64,000 nt of DNA from the NCBI GenBank assembly GCA_963835535.1, contig CAWIFL010000009.1:186001-250000 (forward strand), in the 5' to 3' direction. This DNA is from Fen-1245 sp963835535. GTDB taxonomy: Bacteria > Gemmatimonadota > Gemmatimonadetes > Gemmatimonadales > JACORV01. The number at the start of each line of letters is the position of its first letter. Position 1 is the stretch's first letter. The translations under genes and the position numbers were made by a program. Positions 63,735-64,000 of the stretch are shown piece after piece. The notes under the pieces are model-generated. The model saw nothing but the letters and a program-made list of their open reading frames with translations, was not told the DNA's origin and did no database searches.

Positions 63735-64000
63735 GTGCCCCGGTTCGAGCGCAATGAGCGCGGCGAGATGCCGTTCCTCGATCACCTCGAGGAGCTGCGC
63801 TGGCGCCTGATCTGGAGCCTCCTGGCGCTGACCGTCGCGTTCGTCGTCGGGTTCGTCATCGTGGATGCGTTCAACGTGCTCGGCCTCCTCATGCGGCCGA
63901 TCGCCCCGCACCTGCCCAACGGACGGCTCTATTTCACGAGCCCGATCGAGCCGTTCATGCTCACGATGAAGCTCGCGTTCTTCACCGGACTGGTCCTGGC
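63735..64000 (+). CDS. tatC: Sec-independent protein translocase TatC, 5' part
   Basis: About 88 residues present; the gene runs off the window. MPFLDHLEELRWRLIWSLLALTVAFVVGFVI is the typical TatC N-terminus with the conserved Glu-Leu-Arg motif and first membrane helix; later YFTSPIEPFMLTMKLAFF continues the family pattern. GTG 63735 lies 16 nt after the TPR lipoprotein, with GGGGAG upstream. Confidence 0.9.
   Translation, partial: MPRFERNERGEMPFLDHLEELRWRLIWSLLALTVAFVVGFVIVDAFNVLGLLMRPIAPHLPNGRLYFTSPIEPFMLTMKLAFFTGLVL

Overview
The window is a GC-rich, gene-dense stretch of bacterial chromosome from a diderm: it carries a complete tolQRAB-pal-cpoB cluster, bamD and many lipoproteins. GC content, heavy use of GTG/TTG starts with 1-4 nt gene overlaps, and the style of the TPR/lipoprotein genes suggest a Gemmatimonadota-like organism. 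That assignment is inference; no rRNA is present to test it.

Layout. 25-3188: copper export (copA) and a convergent copper-chaperone-type protein. 3302-6797: 2-oxoacid dehydrogenase E1-alpha, E1-beta and E2. 6794-12244: a tightly packed redox block with a peroxiredoxin whose peroxidatic residue is encoded by in-frame TGA, two short-chain dehydrogenases, a DUF309 protein, thioredoxin reductase, a frameshifted MBL hydrolase, an AhpD-like protein with a C-x-x-TGA motif followed by a textbook bacterial SECIS hairpin, and a cytochrome c. I read both TGA genes as selenoproteins. 12472-18149: aspartase, a glycosyltransferase-methyltransferase fusion, an orphan tungstate-binding protein, an Rrf2 regulator and a MoeB/ThiF-rhodanese protein. 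18300-23565: tRNA-Leu(CAG), smpB, amidase, TPR lipoprotein, pyrD, pyrF. 23644-26668: alpha ribosomal operon (rpmJ-rpsM-rpsK-rpsD-rpoA-rplQ), then convergent rpmB.

27123-30195: GDP-deoxyhexose genes (rmd, gmd, fcl) of lower GC, beside a possible gmd start remnant. 30179-43303: carB, murB and a long translationally coupled nucleotide-sugar run (wbpD/E/A-like, rmlD/A/B-like, ugd, uxs, glucuronate epimerase). 43287-49518: TPR proteins, bamD, nadD, secA. 49639-56153: radC, bifunctional (p)ppGpp enzyme, uvrB, tsaE, tsaB, rimI. 56172-63718: ssb with a near-consensus promoter, a LysM protein, an epimerase and the Tol-Pal system. The window ends inside tatC.

Two layers of structure are not explained by the genes. 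First, gaps are filled with short-word arrays in several dialects: telomere-like CCCCTAACC, AGACGGCAAGTTG palindromes, GTGAGACG and GTTGAGAGT. They usually form G-rich/C-rich inverted arms, and the same kind of array sits inside coding sequence at protein linkers (E2 twice, TsaB, TolA, a lipoprotein signal peptide). Second, an 82-nt element (65/82 identical, same reading frame) adds a 27-residue peptide both to the N-terminus of UvrB and to a loop of a UDP-glucuronate epimerase, reminiscent of Rickettsia palindromic elements. These repeats and the two-selenoprotein redox block are the most interesting content.
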